From the NCBI GenBank assembly GCA_963513935.1, contig OY740772.1, forward strand, positions 10,496,607-10,560,606: a stretch of 64,000 bases of DNA, in the 5' to 3' direction. The translations under genes and the position numbers were made by a program. The DNA is from Aphrophora alni (taxonomy: Eukaryota; Arthropoda; Insecta; Hemiptera; Aphrophoridae). This document shows positions 63,219 through 64,000 of the stretch, in pieces. How positions within the stretch are numbered: the first letter of the stretch is position 1; every line of letters starts with the position of its first letter. Under the pieces are notes generated by a model, which did not search any database, had not been told where the DNA came from, and was given only the letters and a program-made list of their open reading frames with translations.

Positions 63219-64000
63219 CTTGCAATGCTAAAATAATTACCTAAATGAGTAGTTTCATTATGTTTTATGAGTTAAACTACAGTTTTTTATTTTAATAATT
63301 TACACATCTTTAGTCCAACTGAACATTGTCAGCGGTACTGACATGTTTACAGTATTTTTTTATTAATTTTTTTTTTTTGCTTTAACGGTAATAACTATTT
63401 CCACTGTAATAACAGTAGACAAGTAAATATTAGTTGTTAACTGAAGTTTTTGCAATTTAAAAGTTCTATTACATTTAATTATTTAGTAGGAAAAATATTG
63501 TCCAGAAAAATCTGATGATTTCTTTACAAGGTAAAAGGTAGTTACTGATGTATTTTTTAAAAATTCTTCGTTAAATTATGCTCTTTGAAACTGTGACCCG
63601 CACAGTCTCTATTGTTTTCTTCAAGGGCAGGCTGTCTACTAGTTCCACCCTTAACGGACTGGACTTGTATAAAAAGTAAGATGTATTTTAACCAGTCGAA
63701 ACTATAAAATAGAAATTATAACGATATTAGTGATGAGACAACTTCTGTCGTAGTTGGTGAATTTTATAACTGTTTATAAGAGTGTACCAAATATATCTAG
63801 TTCAACAATTTGAGCATCTTTCAAAATCACATTTTCAAAACTGTAGCATCTTCGTGTTTAAATGTTCTGTAGTTGTATTCGTTGATGACATTTCAAGGAA
63901 ATGAGATGTAAAAAAAAAAACGGATTCCACCATTGAACTCAGAATACAAAAACAATGTAAAAACGTGTCACTTAACCCTATTCCAATGTTTACAGATAGG

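Overview
This is an AT-rich, intron- and repeat-dominated stretch of an animal nuclear genome, most likely an arthropod. The supports are a spliced carboxylesterase of the insect type, a block of the arthropod telomere unit TTAGG (read here as CCTAA at about 42905-42965), and arthropod-type transposons (mariner, Penelope-like, RNase H-bearing LINEs, Helitron-like, hAT-like). A hemipteran is possible but cannot be proved from the window. No rRNA, tRNA or CRISPR feature was found, and most of the 64 kb is non-coding.

0-10.5 kb: the last seven exons of a type-B carboxylesterase/cholinesterase-family gene on the + strand. All splice phases agree and give 385 residues to a TGA at 10429-10431. The nucleophilic serine reads as Thr and the catalytic histidine as Asn, while the acidic residue is kept, so the product is probably a non-catalytic esterase-like protein. 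Its introns hold a 186-bp hAT-like MITE with an 8-bp target duplication, a decayed LINE RNase H, and an intact 90-codon transposon helix-turn-helix ORF.

10.5-31 kb: mostly non-coding, with copies of a ~230-bp dispersed repeat (R1), LINE tails, a Helitron-like repeat block (R2), two long GA microsatellites, a broken mariner transposase and a PLE-like inverted-repeat remnant at 25.3-26.3 kb. Three or four short exons between 21.6 and 30.4 kb fit together in phase and encode a membrane segment. This is a tentative, unrecognised gene whose 3' exons were not found.

31-43 kb: a foldback MITE, a LINE RT/RNase H remnant, a ~160-bp tandem array, and a nested structure at 38.9-42.3 kb. There a Penelope-like retroelement (RT plus GIY-YIG, two frameshifts, 202-bp inverted terminal arms identical by eye) sits inside the left arm of an older foldback element, which itself has a palindrome at its centre.

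43-64 kb: R1 copies, GC-richer islands of probable transposon origin, degenerate minisatellites and, at 58.3-60.1 kb, a striking array of thirteen 137-bp units beside a LINE tail. Each full unit holds a 46-codon ORF whose stop overlaps the next unit's start (ATGA). After 60.4 kb nothing convincing remains except a minus-strand LINE tail near 62.3 kb.

The observations most worth follow-up are the esterase with the lost triad, the 137-bp ORF array, the PLE-in-foldback nest with its recurrent stem-GAAAC motifs, and a roughly 25-fold excess of the palindrome TAGGCCTA. All coordinates and comparisons are by eye; no searches were run.
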